DNA of 64,000 nt from Rosellinia necatrix. Taxonomy: Eukaryota; Ascomycota; Sordariomycetes; Xylariales; Xylariaceae. Positions 1 to 11,710 of the stretch are shown in pieces (position 1 is the stretch's first letter; each line of letters opens with the position of its first letter). The DNA lies in NCBI GenBank assembly GCA_021209875.1, contig JAGYVD010000005.1, positions 2,790,001-2,854,000 on the forward strand, read 5' to 3'. The notes under the pieces are model-generated. The model was not told where the DNA came from. It did not search any database and saw only the letters and a list, made by a program, of their open reading frames with translations. The translations under genes and the position numbers were made by a program.

Positions 1-1358
1 ATGGCTTCGGGTCATTGCAGTAACACTAAGGTTAGTCTCATAGTACATACATACATACATACATGCATAGCCCGCAATGGAGAAGTACGGACACTTCGTC
101 ATCGGACCGTTTACGTTGTCCTAAGACCTTCGGCGCTGTGGGGCGTTCGGCCAGTGTCTCACGATGTTGGCCTTCCCACCCATTATCACCCATTATCCGG
201 CCTCAGCTGGTTCGATTTGAAGATTCTTCATCTGCCGTGTAATTGATGTATCCAACTGGCTCCCCGTCTAGTAGTGATGTATATATATATTATATATATG
301 GCCGGGAAGGCTACAAATGTTTGGACACACATATCATATCAGAGAAGAGGCTGCCACGTTGAGCTAACTAACTTGATGTGTGGTTGTTATGACGCTGCAG
401 GAACAGAGAGAGGGAGAGAGACCTGGTCCCTTTTCGGCCAACCGTCACGTCATTTCGCTCCACGAACTGCAGGCTCCGTGCAGGTATTTGGCCCTGTTGT
501 TGAAGGGCTGGCGCCACGCGGAACATTGGTTTCTTTATACTCCATCGAGCCCAGCGCCATGCTGGTTATCATGGAAAGGGATCCCGTACAGGCATGTATA
601 TATGTGTTGTGCTGTATTATGTGGCATCCCATCTTAGACGCTTCATCATTGGACCGAAGAGAAATTGGACCTGGGAATTTGCCCTGAGTAACCAACGGAC
701 AAATCGGATAGATCTTCCGTTAGAACGAATTCGAGTCCAACAGGGGAGGCATATGCACATTTCCCCCCACCTGGGCAATCAACCTGTCCCATAGTCTCAG
801 CGGCTCAGCTGATACTTGTGCATACACCTTGTAATACGCCTAGCAGCCCGATTCTAGTACAAACACACGAGCCCATGCGATGGGCCGGCGAAGTAACAAG
901 GACGGTGACAATCATCACAGTAGACATCCGATATGCCACTGATTAAGGTATAGATAACCGAACGCACTGTACCGTAAAGGGGGGTAGGTAAGCTATCATT
1001 CTACCCTCAGAACCCCTCGTGGGTTTCAAGCGAGACACTAGAAATCCTTCAAACAGTATAGGTAGTGTCTATCTTATTCCCCGTCTCAGTCAAATGGGAG
1101 TGCATGCCAGTACCGACAATACTAGACCAAACCGTTCAGTTTGCTTCCAATCTTTCAAGTCTAACCAGCTATAATCATTGCTCCAAGCCTATACCCTCCC
1201 CAACAATTAGAATGCTTTGAAACAGACGTTTGTGAAGCAGTCAACGTGTTCGATGATGGTTGAAAGATAACTTAGGCCCACGTTCTCACCCTATACGACG
1301 CGCTCCATTCTACCTATACACACCTGACCTAACCAGTTCCTGTCCCTGCCATTCAACA
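1..1358. other. Gene-free left flank
   Basis: I see no supportable gene. There is a short ACAT tetranucleotide run near 46-64 and a TA-rich stretch near 278-297. The open frames here are short and read as non-coding. The right edge abuts the stop codon of the V-ATPase B gene on the minus strand, so the last few hundred bases probably include its 3' UTR. Confidence 0.5.
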
Positions 1359-3085
1359 TTATACGTCAACAAGGTTCTCTTCCTGTGGCTCATCCTCTGT
1401 ATCCCGCACGCCTTTGTCGTTCTTATCCTTCCCTTTCCCCTTGCGCTCCGTCGAGCGGTGATAGTACTCCTGGATAATCTTGGCGGGAATACGGTTGAGT
1501 AATTCCTTGGGGTAGATACGTAGTAAACTCCATGCAATGTCCAGAGAATCGTAGATCGAACGCGTCTCATATGCGCCCTGTGCTACGAACTGACGCTCAA
1601 ACTTTTCTAAGAATTCGAGCGAGAGTTTGTCTTCTGCTGACAGTGCCTCTTCACCAACGACTGCCTTCATGGCCGCAGCATCACGGCCAATGGCATATTT
1701 AGCGTAGAGCTGGTTGGATACGTCACCATGGTCCGCTCGTGTCATGCCTTCTCCGATAGCAGACTTCATCAGACGCGAGAGTGAGGGTAGGACATTGATA
1801 GGCGGGTATATGCCGCGGTTGTCCAGATGCCGATCAACAAAGATTTGTCCCTCGGTAATGTAACCAGTCAGATCGGGGATGGGATGTGTGATATCATCGT
1901 TAGGCATAGTCAAGATAGGAATCTGGGTAATAGAACCATTTCGACCCTCGACACGGCCAGCTCGTTCGTAGATGGTAGACAAATCTGTGTACATATAACC
2001 GGGGTAACCGCGTCGACCGGGGACTTCCTCTCGGGCAGCCGAAACTTCTCGAAGGGCGTCGCAGTACGCGGAGAGATCGGTCAGGATAACTAGGACGTGT
2101 TTCTCGAGCTGGTAGGCGTAGTATTCGGCAGTCGTAAGAGCCAGGCGAGGGGTAATGATACGTTCAATGCTACGAAGAACTTTTAGCGCATAGTCACATT
2201 AGCAAATGCGAGTGGGGGAGGAACAACATACGTGGGGTCGTTGGCGAGGTTGAGGAAGAGCGTGACACGCTCCAGACTTCCATTCTCTTCGAAATCACGC
2301 GTGAAGAATCGCGCTGTCTCCAAATTGACACCCATGGCAGCGAAGACGATAGAGAAGTTCTCCTCATGATCATCGTGCACACCCTTGTTCGTAGCTCCCT
2401 TTTGCTTGACCAGGCCAGCCTGTCGACAGATCTGAGCGGCGATTTCGTTGTGCGGTAAACCGGCGGCAGAGAATATGGGGATCTTCTGTCCACGGGCGAT
2501 CGAGTTCATGGTGTCGATCGTCGAGATACCAGTGGAGATCATTTCTTCGGGGTACACCTGCAGCATTGCTTAGCTTGTCTTCCTAAGGGCTGTCTCTCTA
2601 GCGTTCCCGCGACATACTCTAGAGTAGGGGTTAATGGGACTGCCATTGATATCGAGGTATTCTTCAGCCAGGACCTTCGGACCCTTGTCGATAGCTCTGC
2701 CCGACCCATCGAAGATACGGCCCAACATATCCTCTGATACGCCGAGCTTCAAGCTCTCGCCGCTGAATTCGACCTTCGTCTTCTGCACATCGATACCAGG
2801 TGTGCCTTCGAAGACCTGAACAATGGCGCGGCTGCCTGCGAAGGTGAGGAAGCCAGTCAGCACGGGAGCTTAGAGGCGCGAGGGAGCGTGACGGGAAGCT
2901 TACCTCGAGCTTCAAGGACTTGGCCGGACCGCACAGTCCCGTCGGGAAGTGTCAGTGATACGATCTCATTGTATCGGGGATATTTCACGTTGTCGAGAAT
3001 GACTAGGGGGGCCGTTGACACCGCCGACGGTGTTGTAGCGAATCCTTGGCACAACGGAGTACGAGGAGGACTCTCGAGGATCCAT
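1359..3085 (-). CDS. vma2: V-type proton ATPase subunit B
   Basis: Non-catalytic nucleotide-binding B subunit of the V1 sector of the vacuolar H+-ATPase, which acidifies vacuoles and endosomes. Four exons read on the minus strand: 3085-2904, 2835-2618, 2557-2232 and 2169-1359, with GT-AG introns of 68, 60 and 62 bp. The translation shows the family landmarks [64 protein letters not shown] and the alpha/beta ATPase signature [10 protein letters not shown], and it ends [15 protein letters not shown] as in fungal orthologues (here [11 protein letters not shown]). The exon sum is 1537 bp. Removing one base gives exactly 511 codons plus stop, the usual family length. The extra base lies in a run of six G at 3006-3011 (C on the coding strand), just before LVILDN. 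As written the ATG frame breaks there. Identity is certain; the break is probably a homopolymer error. Confidence 0.95.
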
Positions 3086-4511
3086 GGCGCCGGTCACTGA
3101 TGATGAATGGAATCGAGAGGGACCAGGGGGAGGAATGAGGGGGGGGAGGTGACGTTGGAGAGCTCCTGGTCAATAGCTGTCTCGGTGGGCTATGGAGGGT
3201 TGATCAAGGTGCGGGCTGTCTATCGAGAGGTTGAGGCCAATAATCAAGCTTCAGCCACAGAACTACTAAGGTGAGGTGGTAGAGAGCCACTAAGCTATTG
3301 ACGTTACGGGTCTGTTACGAAAGGCTCCTCCCGACGCAAGTCCGGTGGTGACCAGCCACAACCAATACCGATTTTACTGGGTAACTACCTAGGTAAGTGT
3401 AGGTAGGTAGATACCTGCGGTATGTGATTAGCTTACCTAGGCGTCTACCTACAGTGGGTGCCGACCTGCTGTAGCAGCCCCTAGAAATCATTCCTCCTTC
3501 GGCGGGGGTTCTTGGGGCGGGTTTTGGTGGGGTTAAAATACATATGTATGTACACAGAAGCGCTATCTACTTACTTGCTGCCTTTCACATCTACCTAACC
3601 CGTAAATTTACTTACCAAGGCACCTATTAACCATGAGTAGGTAATTTGATGCATTGATGCGTGAATCGTTGTTGCTATATCTTAAAAATAGGTAGTTAGC
3701 TGTTAAAAATATGAACATTCTTCATATATTTAGCAGAGACTTTCTAATTGGGTATTTCTAGCGATTTAACACCCATATATAAGGTCATCCCTCCCACCTA
3801 ACCTAACCCTAGATATATACATACATGTAATGCGCCTACCTACATGCTTTCAATATAAATTCCACCCATAACAGCTTCACCCCTCGGATGATGGCTATTT
3901 ACGCTGCGACCGAGAACCTTCAAGGAGGCAAACAGGGCTTCGTCGAGAAGCGAGCCCCAGAGTGGGAAACTTGAGGTGCAATCACTTGGCGACGAATCGT
4001 ATTATGCTAGAAACCCCTCATTTTGCTACGTCACTCCCACGGTAACGCCATCGGCGACCAACCCGTCTTTAAATTCGGCAACTCGCAACTGTAGGCGTGT
4101 GCATCTACCTAGTAGAACCTAGAACTATCGGGTTGTAGGCGGAAATCGGGGGTATGGATTATTTGTATGAGAGAGCCATCGTGACAACCTCCCGACTCCT
4201 TCCAGTTATGTCCTGCAGGGTTACTATCTATTCAAGCATAAAAAAACACCCTCATTCGTTTAAAGGGGCGTAAATTGCTACCCCACGTCGGTACTTACGT
4301 GGGTAGTACCTAGGTAGCTCAAATAGGCCTAGGTAGATCGTGACTTCATAGCTCCTACCTCTAGCAAGCTCCCGGAAGCTTGAGCCGCGAATGCCCGGCC
4401 GTTTGCGGTTCAACCGTTCCGTGCCATAGCGCTGATGCGATTCTAAACCAGATCCCCATCCTCACGCCTACCTCCTTTCACTGACCCGCGAACCAACGAA
4501 ATGAGTCCAAG
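3086..4511. promoter_or_regulatory. Divergent intergenic region between vma2 and HMG-CoA lyase
   Basis: About 1.4 kb between the start codons of two divergently read genes, so it should hold both promoters. I could not assign individual elements. It contains TAGG/CCTA palindromic repeat clusters (3381-3453 and about 4291-4337) and an AT-rich core around 3590-3850. No coding sequence is supported. Confidence 0.5.
3381..3453. repeat. TAGG/CCTA palindromic repeat cluster
   Basis: Degenerate tetranucleotide repeat made of CTACCTAGGTA-like palindromes, of the type scattered through most spacers in this window. Function unknown. Confidence 0.7.
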
Positions 4512-5699
4512 ATGGCATCGCTACGTCCCTCGATCCTCCTAACTCGTCTGCGAGCACCTCGAGCGTGCTCTGCTACTCTTCGACGCTTCGCAACAGCGTC
4601 AGATGTCCGAGACCAACCCCAGCCAGACAATCGTATAAGGATAGTCGAGGTCGGGCCCAGGGATGGACTGCAGAATGAGAGGAAGGCCATTCCCGTAGCG
4701 ACCAAGATCGAATTGATTGAGAGGCTGGCCAAGACGGGCGTGTCGGTGATCGAGGCTGGGTCGTTCGTGTCTCCAAAATGGGTGCCTCAGGTCGGTAATA
4801 TGCTTCGATTCCAACCCGGTACGGGCCAGGCTGGCTAACCTATCCATATCCCATGACCGCAGATGGATAACTCTAGCCATATCATGGAGCATATCCTTAC
4901 GCGAAATATACCCTCGCCGTCGCCTATTACGTACTCTTTCCTCGCTCCAAACGCCAAGGGCGTCGAGAATGCGACCGCCATCTTGCAGAAACACCAGGGT
5001 GCATTCCTCACTCAGGACGACGCCTTCAAGGGATCATACGGAAAACCTATGATGGAACTTGCTGTGTTTGCCGCTGCGACCGAGAGCTTCTCGAAGAAGA
5101 ACCTCAACTGCGACATAGCAACCTCGCTCGAGAGATTCCGAGACGTGATCCAAGGCGCCAAGCAGACCGGCATCCGAGCTCGGGCTTATATCTCGGTCGT
5201 GCTAGGCTGTCCCTTCGAAGGGTATGATGTCAACCCACACAAGGTTGCCGAGATCGCTACATCACTGCTTGAGATGGGGGCCGACGAGATCTCGCTTGGT
5301 GATACAACCGGAATGGGCACGGCACCACGCACTCAGGAGTTGCTGCGATGCATGTCCTCCGCCGGGATCAGAAATGAAGACATCGCGATGCATTTTCATG
5401 ACACGTATGGGCAGGCCCTGGTCAACACCGCTGTCTCGCTGGAGCGGGGGATTAGGACGTTTGATAGTTCGGTGGGTGGTCTCGGCGGTTGCCCCTACAG
5501 CCCCGGGGCCACCGGAAATGTATCGACTGAAAACGTGGTTTACTTCATGGAGAGTTTGGGTATGAATACAGGCATCGATCTTGACGCCATGGCGGATATT
5601 GGGCAATGGATTACCAACGAAATTGGAAAGCCGAACGATTCAGTTGTGGGGAAAGCAGTGCTGGGCGCCCGCAAGGTCACAGCGGATGCCTCTAAATGA
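4512..5699 (+). CDS. Hydroxymethylglutaryl-CoA lyase, mitochondrial
   Basis: Cleaves HMG-CoA to acetoacetate and acetyl-CoA, the last step of leucine catabolism, in mitochondria. Two exons: 4512-4790 and 4863-5699, joined across a 72-bp intron with a GTCGGT donor and a CGCAG acceptor; the product is 371 aa. The N-terminus is rich in Arg, Ser and Leu with no acidic residues for about 30 residues, as in a mitochondrial presequence. DRE-TIM metallolyase landmarks are visible: [12 protein letters not shown] with metal-binding Asp51, [11 protein letters not shown], the HxH metal pair at 270 and 272 (HFHD), and [15 protein letters not shown] with the active-site loop Cys near 303. No C-terminal peroxisomal tripeptide is seen (ends ASK). 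Divergent from vma2. The alternative is a closely related citramalyl or isopropylmalate-type lyase, but the Cys loop argues for HMGCL. Confidence 0.93.
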
Positions 5700-7324
5700 T
5701 ATAAGAGAAGTTAATCATCAAGGGCACATAGTTAAACGATTGTATATTCCAAAATAAAGGCCTTGCATCATATAAAAACTTGTTTCGTTTCAATACGTCC
5801 CGCATATAGTTAATACAAGCCTCTATCGTATAACACGAGAAGAGGATAACAATACCACCGCACCCAGTAAGAAAACAAACCCCCTCGCAGTCGATGGCCT
5901 TACTAGGCAAATCATAATCCTAAAAGATTAGATATCGTTGGCATTCTTGAATTCCAACAGATGATCAGGCACCCGTTATATTTACCCAAGAAATTCTAGA
6001 AAAATATGTTACGTATTTTCGATTGACTAGATAGCAATGTCGATTAGTAACGAGTCAGAACTGACCTTAATTTTTTTTGGACAGGCAACTATGTGTTCTT
6101 TTCCCTACATTTGTATAACTATCCTATCTAAGGCTTGAACATATCTAATTTCGTCAAACATCTAACAGTCCCTAACGGTTGACATTCACATCGACAACCA
6201 CCGGTGTTGCTCCAGGGTAAACAGCTAAAAAGCGATAGCAACTATCCACATATTGAAGGTAATCATGTTGAATAACAGTCAACTGTAAGTCGATGGTAAT
6301 TGCTTATGAATTACTCGAACTTGGTTGTTGTATAAGACACGGTGTGTAGAAATAGCGCGAGCTGTCCGCTACCTAAGCAAGCCTAAACAACTAGATAATC
6401 CATTTATTGCGCCATCCTGATGCCTCTTCCATAGATGATTAACTGGGTAGTTCGAAGTTCATGGGACTGTATTTTACAATTTAATGAGGAAGGCCATGCA
6501 AACGCCAATTCACCTCTAGGCGTCCTCTCGTTTGCCCCAAACATCAGCCTACTAGTCTCAAGCGTTCAACTTCGTTTCTATTTTCGACAGCTCCTATGGG
6601 ATCTAGGAGTAACGAGAAGTGATTACGGCACATTTTGCTATGTGAGATGCCAAGGCCGTGTTCGCTGACCGCTTCAGGCCCATATGCGTCTTGTGCGGGC
6701 GGTGCCCATCAAGGCTAACAGAATCTTATACGGGGTGAGGATGTAATGATTATATCCCACGATCACCGTCGGGTTTTCGGGTCTGGTGACGTGTTATTCC
6801 GCCGCTTTAGCTCTATCTTCGTTATCAGTGAACTAATCAAAGGCATGATGCTATTATTTACTACTACCCTACCCACAGGGCATCAATGCTAAGGCGTTTT
6901 CTCCAGTCTGTTACCCACGCCCTTTACCCCTGTCTAGTTGAACTAATACGACCCAGTTGGAGCCAACGCGCATCTCCGCTTTGCAAGGGGACTGGAATAA
7001 CCGGTTCGGCGGTTTTTATTTTTATTTTTCTCAATCTCTCGGCCTCGAGCTAGATAGACCTTAAGCTAGGAGCGAAATAATAGATTTTAATCCTCCGTCG
7101 CCATGGCGATCCGGGTTATAAGTACTCGACCAAAAACCTAGTATAGCCCGGGTTCAAAACTGTCAGTGCATAGGCTTTTGAAAGCTCGAGGAGAGTTGAG
7201 GATTCCTTGTTGCCGGTCTTTAACATCCGCCGCCAACGGGGGGGACTCCATCCATCCCGAGATATAAAATATTTACCCAGCAGCACGCACGCACGCACAC
7301 CCGGGCCTGCTGCCGCGGGAAACG
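5700..7324. other. AT-leaning gene-free spacer
   Basis: This 1.6 kb is AT-richer than the window average as far as 7085, then turns GC-rich a little before the acyltransferase start. Open frames are short and unrecognised. The left end probably carries the HMG-CoA lyase 3' UTR (AATAAAG near 5753). No transposon remnants were recognised. Confidence 0.45.
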
Positions 7325-9081
7325 ATGGGCCAACCCGGCCCCCGACACTGGCTCGACCGATACGGGACGGGGTACCACGCCTGGGCGGAGGAGGGCGGCG
7401 GGTTCTCGAGGCCGTGCGGCCTGGTCGAGCTCCGGTTCGACGCGGACGGGCGCTACCTCGGCGGCCGGGCCGACATCAGCGCGCTCCTGACGCTGGGCGT
7501 GTCGACGCGGCTGCCCGACGCGGCGCTCCGGCGCCACATCCTGCTCGCGTTCGCGCTGCTGCGCCTGCGGCACTGCCTGCTGGGGGCGCGGGCGGAGCCG
7601 CGCACGCTCGAGGTCGAGCCGTGGTTCTTCGTGCCGGTCCCGGCCACGGCGGACGCCGCCACGCGGGACGCCGGCAGGGCGCTGCGGTTCCTGGACGCGG
7701 CCGCCGACGGCGTGTCGGACGGGGCGGACTTCTACGTGCACGCGCTGAATGTGGCGCGCGTCGTCGAGCCGAGCGAGGCCCTGGGCCGGCTCTTCGTGCT
7801 GCCGATGACGGGGGAGGGGGAGGAGGAGGAGGAGGAGGAGGAAGAACGGGGGGGGGCCGCCGGCGGACGCTGCGCTGCCTATTCGTCATGGCGCACGAGA
7901 TCCTCGACGGGCTGACATGCATGAGCTGGATGACGGACTTCACCCGCATCGTGAACATGCCGACGGCGCGGATCCGCGAGGGGATCGAGGCGGCCGTCCT
8001 GCCGGAGTCCATCCGCGCCGCCCTCCCGCCCGCGCAGGAGGACCTGTACGCGCCCGTGGCGCCGACGCGGGCCCTGACACGGTGGTTCTGGGCGATCACC
8101 ATCATCCTGCGGCACGTGAAGCAGCCGCCGCCCGCGGCCTTCCCCAACCCGCTGCGCAGGGCCGCGCCGCTGCCCGCGTCGCGGCCCTTCGCGCCGACAT
8201 ATCCGAGCGTCCTGGACTACTCCCAGACGCCGCCGCTCAACTCGTTCTTCGTCAAGTTCCAGCTGTCCCCGGCCGCGAGCCGGCGCCTGTACCGGCTGTG
8301 CGGGGAGGCCGGGGCGAGCGTCGGCGCCGGCGGCTTCGCGCTGGTCGGCATGGCGATGATGGCGCTCCACGAGGCCCGGCACCCGGACGAGGCGGAGGAC
8401 GCGCGCCGGCCGTTCGTCGGCAGCTTCCCGCTCAACCCGCGGCCATTCTTCGGCGCCCGCGGCCTCGACAGCGTCATGCTGGCGTTCTGCAAGGGCGTCG
8501 TCCTGCCCTTCCTGCCGTCGCGCCTCGGCCTCGAGGGCCGCTTCCGCCTGCTCGCCCGCCAGGCCAGCCGGCAGCTCGCCGCGTACCAGAAGGGCGGCCG
8601 CGAGCGCCCGCGCCGCGCCCGCGCCGATGAGCTGGCGCACGCGGGGCTCAGCGGCGCCGGCCGCCTCGTCGCGTCCAACTACATCGACGGCGTCGAGCGG
8701 CTGCGCCAGATCCTGCCCCCGCACCTGGCCGGCGCCGTCCCGCCGCCGCAGGGCGCCTACGAGGCCCCGCCCTGGGCCGTGAGCAGGGCCACGTGCGGCG
8801 TCAGCAGTGTCGGCAGGGTCGACTGGTCCGCCGCCCGGTTCGACCTGGATGCGGACCCCGGGGACGGCGTCATCGCCAGCGTGGAGAGCCTCCATTCGGG
8901 CGTGAGGGTGCGCGACACCGAGTTCCTAGTCGCCACTTGGAGCGAGGATGGCGTTATAACTGCGGGAGTCAGCTTTGACGGCAACTACGTCGACGAGGGC
9001 AATGCGCATAAATGGGTCGAGAAGATGAAATCGTTGTTGGAACCAACAGATGATGAGCTGGGCATGAAAGCTCGTCTATAA
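7325..9081 (+). CDS. CoA-dependent acyltransferase-like protein (CAT/condensation fold), frame break
   Basis: A strongly GC-rich, GC3-biased gene read in two frames. The first frame runs from ATG 7325 (MGQPGPRHWLDRYGTGYHAW) to about 7850; the second runs from about 7857 to the stop at 9081. Joined, it would be about 585 aa. The second frame opens with RCLFVMAHEILDGL, which carries an HxxxDG motif (His codon at 7894), the catalytic signature of the chloramphenicol-acetyltransferase-like/condensation superfamily. It continues with family-like stretches such as NSFFVKFQLSP and GFALVGMAMMALHEARHP. The frames meet at a GAG-repeat poly-Glu stretch (7808-7846) followed by a nine-G run (7848-7856). 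One extra or two fewer bases would reconcile them; I found no convincing intron. Substrate unknown; fungal relatives often acylate secondary metabolites. Base composition differs sharply from the AT-leaning upstream flank. Confidence 0.6.
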
Positions 9082-11404
9082 GACCTTGATGGGACTGGAT
9101 TTCGCCTTCATCACCACAATTCATGCAGGAAGCAAAACGATGCCCGTCGCTCTAGAAACCCCTAATAAGTTATCTCTTACTGTATTTGTTTTGATAAGTA
9201 ACTTATAACTAAGCATAAATACATTGGTCTCTTTTTTCTGATACCATGCGTCTTCACCAAAACAATTAATTATATCACACAACGTCTGATTGTGGTAGCA
9301 GCTAAACGTCGTAAGGCACTGGAAGCTTAACCACGATGGCCTCTCTACACTCCCGAGCATAGCTAGCTTGATATTTACACTGACTTTAATAGTCGCTATT
9401 GCACGAAAGGAAGAAAAGAGTGCTATCGCTGTGGATGGAGTAAGGTAGAAAAGTAGGCAGATTCTCGTGCATAGTTTTGGAACTTGGAAACTTGGTTAGC
9501 CATAATATACCGGGCTGAACATTCAGGTTACCTACCTAAGCAGTGTGGTAAGTTGTTTGGTAGAAGGGGGAGTGTTAGTGCAAGTGCCTCATCTGAGTTG
9601 GGCTGATGAGATGAGATGTGCTATTAATTGAACATGAACCGTGTACTATGATTGGGTGTCGATTTACCATGGCGTGACGAGTAAATTCGTCAGCCCGTTA
9701 TGATTGCGTCTTACATGCGTGACATCTATGCTATAAATATAGTAGGCAGGGTGGTTTAGTCAGGCATTACTGTGCCACAACCATGCTACACACACGCGGC
9801 TGTGGGAAGAGAAGGAATAGTATATCAAATACAAACGGGAATAGTTGTCCTATCGAGACCGACTTGAGTAAATAACAAACTAGCCCTAAAAGGCGCTATA
9901 GGAATCGTAGCTACTGCTCCGCGCACTTTTGGGAGTTGTTACCGGTCTGGGTACTCGGCTATGTCGTATTACGAAGACAACATGCCACGAAGCCCGGGGT
10001 CGCGAGAGCGATGATCTTCCAAACTAACTTGACATTCTAGTGTAATATGTAATATTGGCGGGACATGCCGAGCACTTTGATCCGCGACGCGAAACACATC
10101 TGTTGGGACCCTGGTTTTCGGGGCTTGTGTAGTGTATGTACGCTGGGGGCGGAGCTGACCTTTTTTTTTTTGGCTTGTGGATAGACAATACGTCATGCTC
10201 AGCCGTGTCGTTTCGAACTCAGCTGACCCTGGGAATATGTAGGTTTCTTATCGTTTTGTTATGGTGTGGTGGGAGGGGCTGGAGGCCGGGGCCAGAAGAG
10301 AGCAGAGCGAGAAGAACACGAGCGGCGACCTGGAACTCGGTGGGCACACAAAGCACGGGTTACGACAGCGATATCTCGGAGTGCTGGCATTGGCTCCGCG
10401 GCGGAACCAAGTAGGCAGCCGTGCAGTCGAAAAGCAAACACGGAAAACGCCCCGAGGTCTACAGGTAGACTCCCCCTTTTTCTAGAACCCCCTTCTGAAC
10501 GGTCGACGATCCGCCGCCGGTGGCTTGCCCGTTCAGGAACAATCTACACCTGCTCGACATTTTCAATATGCGGTGCATGGTTAACCCAGGCACGAACCAG
10601 GGTCCCGAGGGGATTATCTGACGGGTTGCAGCCGTCACTGATCAGCGGGGATGGGATAGCCGAAATGGGGGTGTCTTGACGGGAGTTGTCCTGATGGGAG
10701 TGCCCTATCTACTTGTGCACTACTGTCCAGGTACAGTGGCTCACTAAATATCCCATGCTGACCCGTTTGGTGACGAAACGGTGAGCAGAGGGGTCCACGG
10801 TTTCTGTTCTTCAGCCTCTTCTGGAATCCGACCTTATCTGCCTGTAATGTGGAATGGTGATGGCGATCCTGTCGCCTGTCTAGGACTGTAGGGTCCGTAT
10901 AAGGAAATCCCATTGGCCACGTTGGGCGCGGCATTATCGGTGTCTGGTGGACTATCTACCTGCCATTCCCGACCTCCCTACTGCAGCGTGAAATGGGGAC
11001 GAAATGAATGGACGACAGTGCAGGCCGGGAGAGGAGGCGCCGTGAATAGGCCGTTGATCGATTGCTATATATGTCCAAGTGCAGCCAGTGCTAGGTCCAC
11101 TGTCGCCGACCGTTGACAGTGACCGAGCAGCGCTACCGGCACGCTAGTCTTGTTGGTTTGCATATGCGCGGACGGCATGTTTCAAATCCCAAACACCAGC
11201 GTCGCGATGCTACACTAACTAGATAAGTACTTACCTAGTGTACCTAAAAGCTACCTCCCACATACCGCCTACCGCCAGACTACCGACTATGCAATCGTCA
11301 ACTGATTTCCAGTTTGGATGACCTGCCCCAAACAGGAAAGAAGTGCATCGGATAACACGTGTTCTGCATGTACAGTAGGGCGTACTGTTATGGCAACTGT
11401 AAGG

Positions 11405-11710
11405 TTCAGTAAAGTTACCTACCTAGGTAGTAATTGCTCATGTGAGCAGGTGTTGTCCACTGTTAGTTAGGTAGTTGTGTAGAGAGGCAGGAAAATGAGT
11501 TGAGCTACCTAAGAGGTAGCTACTGTGCACACCGAGGTACAAAACCGGGTCGTGTAGAGCTGGCTGTAGATGCCTGTTAGCCGGGTGACTTGGAATTGCG
11601 TGTACCACAGAAGCGGGAGCAAGACCTACCTACCTACTATTTACTTGTACAGTAAACTAATAACCAACCCTAACCTACCTAACTTACCTACCTACCTACT
11701 TAAGGCAGCA
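11405..11710. repeat. TAGG/CCTA repeat cluster
   Basis: Several interspersed blocks of ACCTACCTA and TAGGTAG, including a run of ACCT units at about 11680-11700. The sequence type matches the other spacer repeats. Confidence 0.65.

Noticed and set aside
7879..8895. 338-codon open frame on the minus strand
   Set aside because: Shadow of the GC-rich acyltransferase; Arg/Ala/Gly-rich composition with no recognisable domain.
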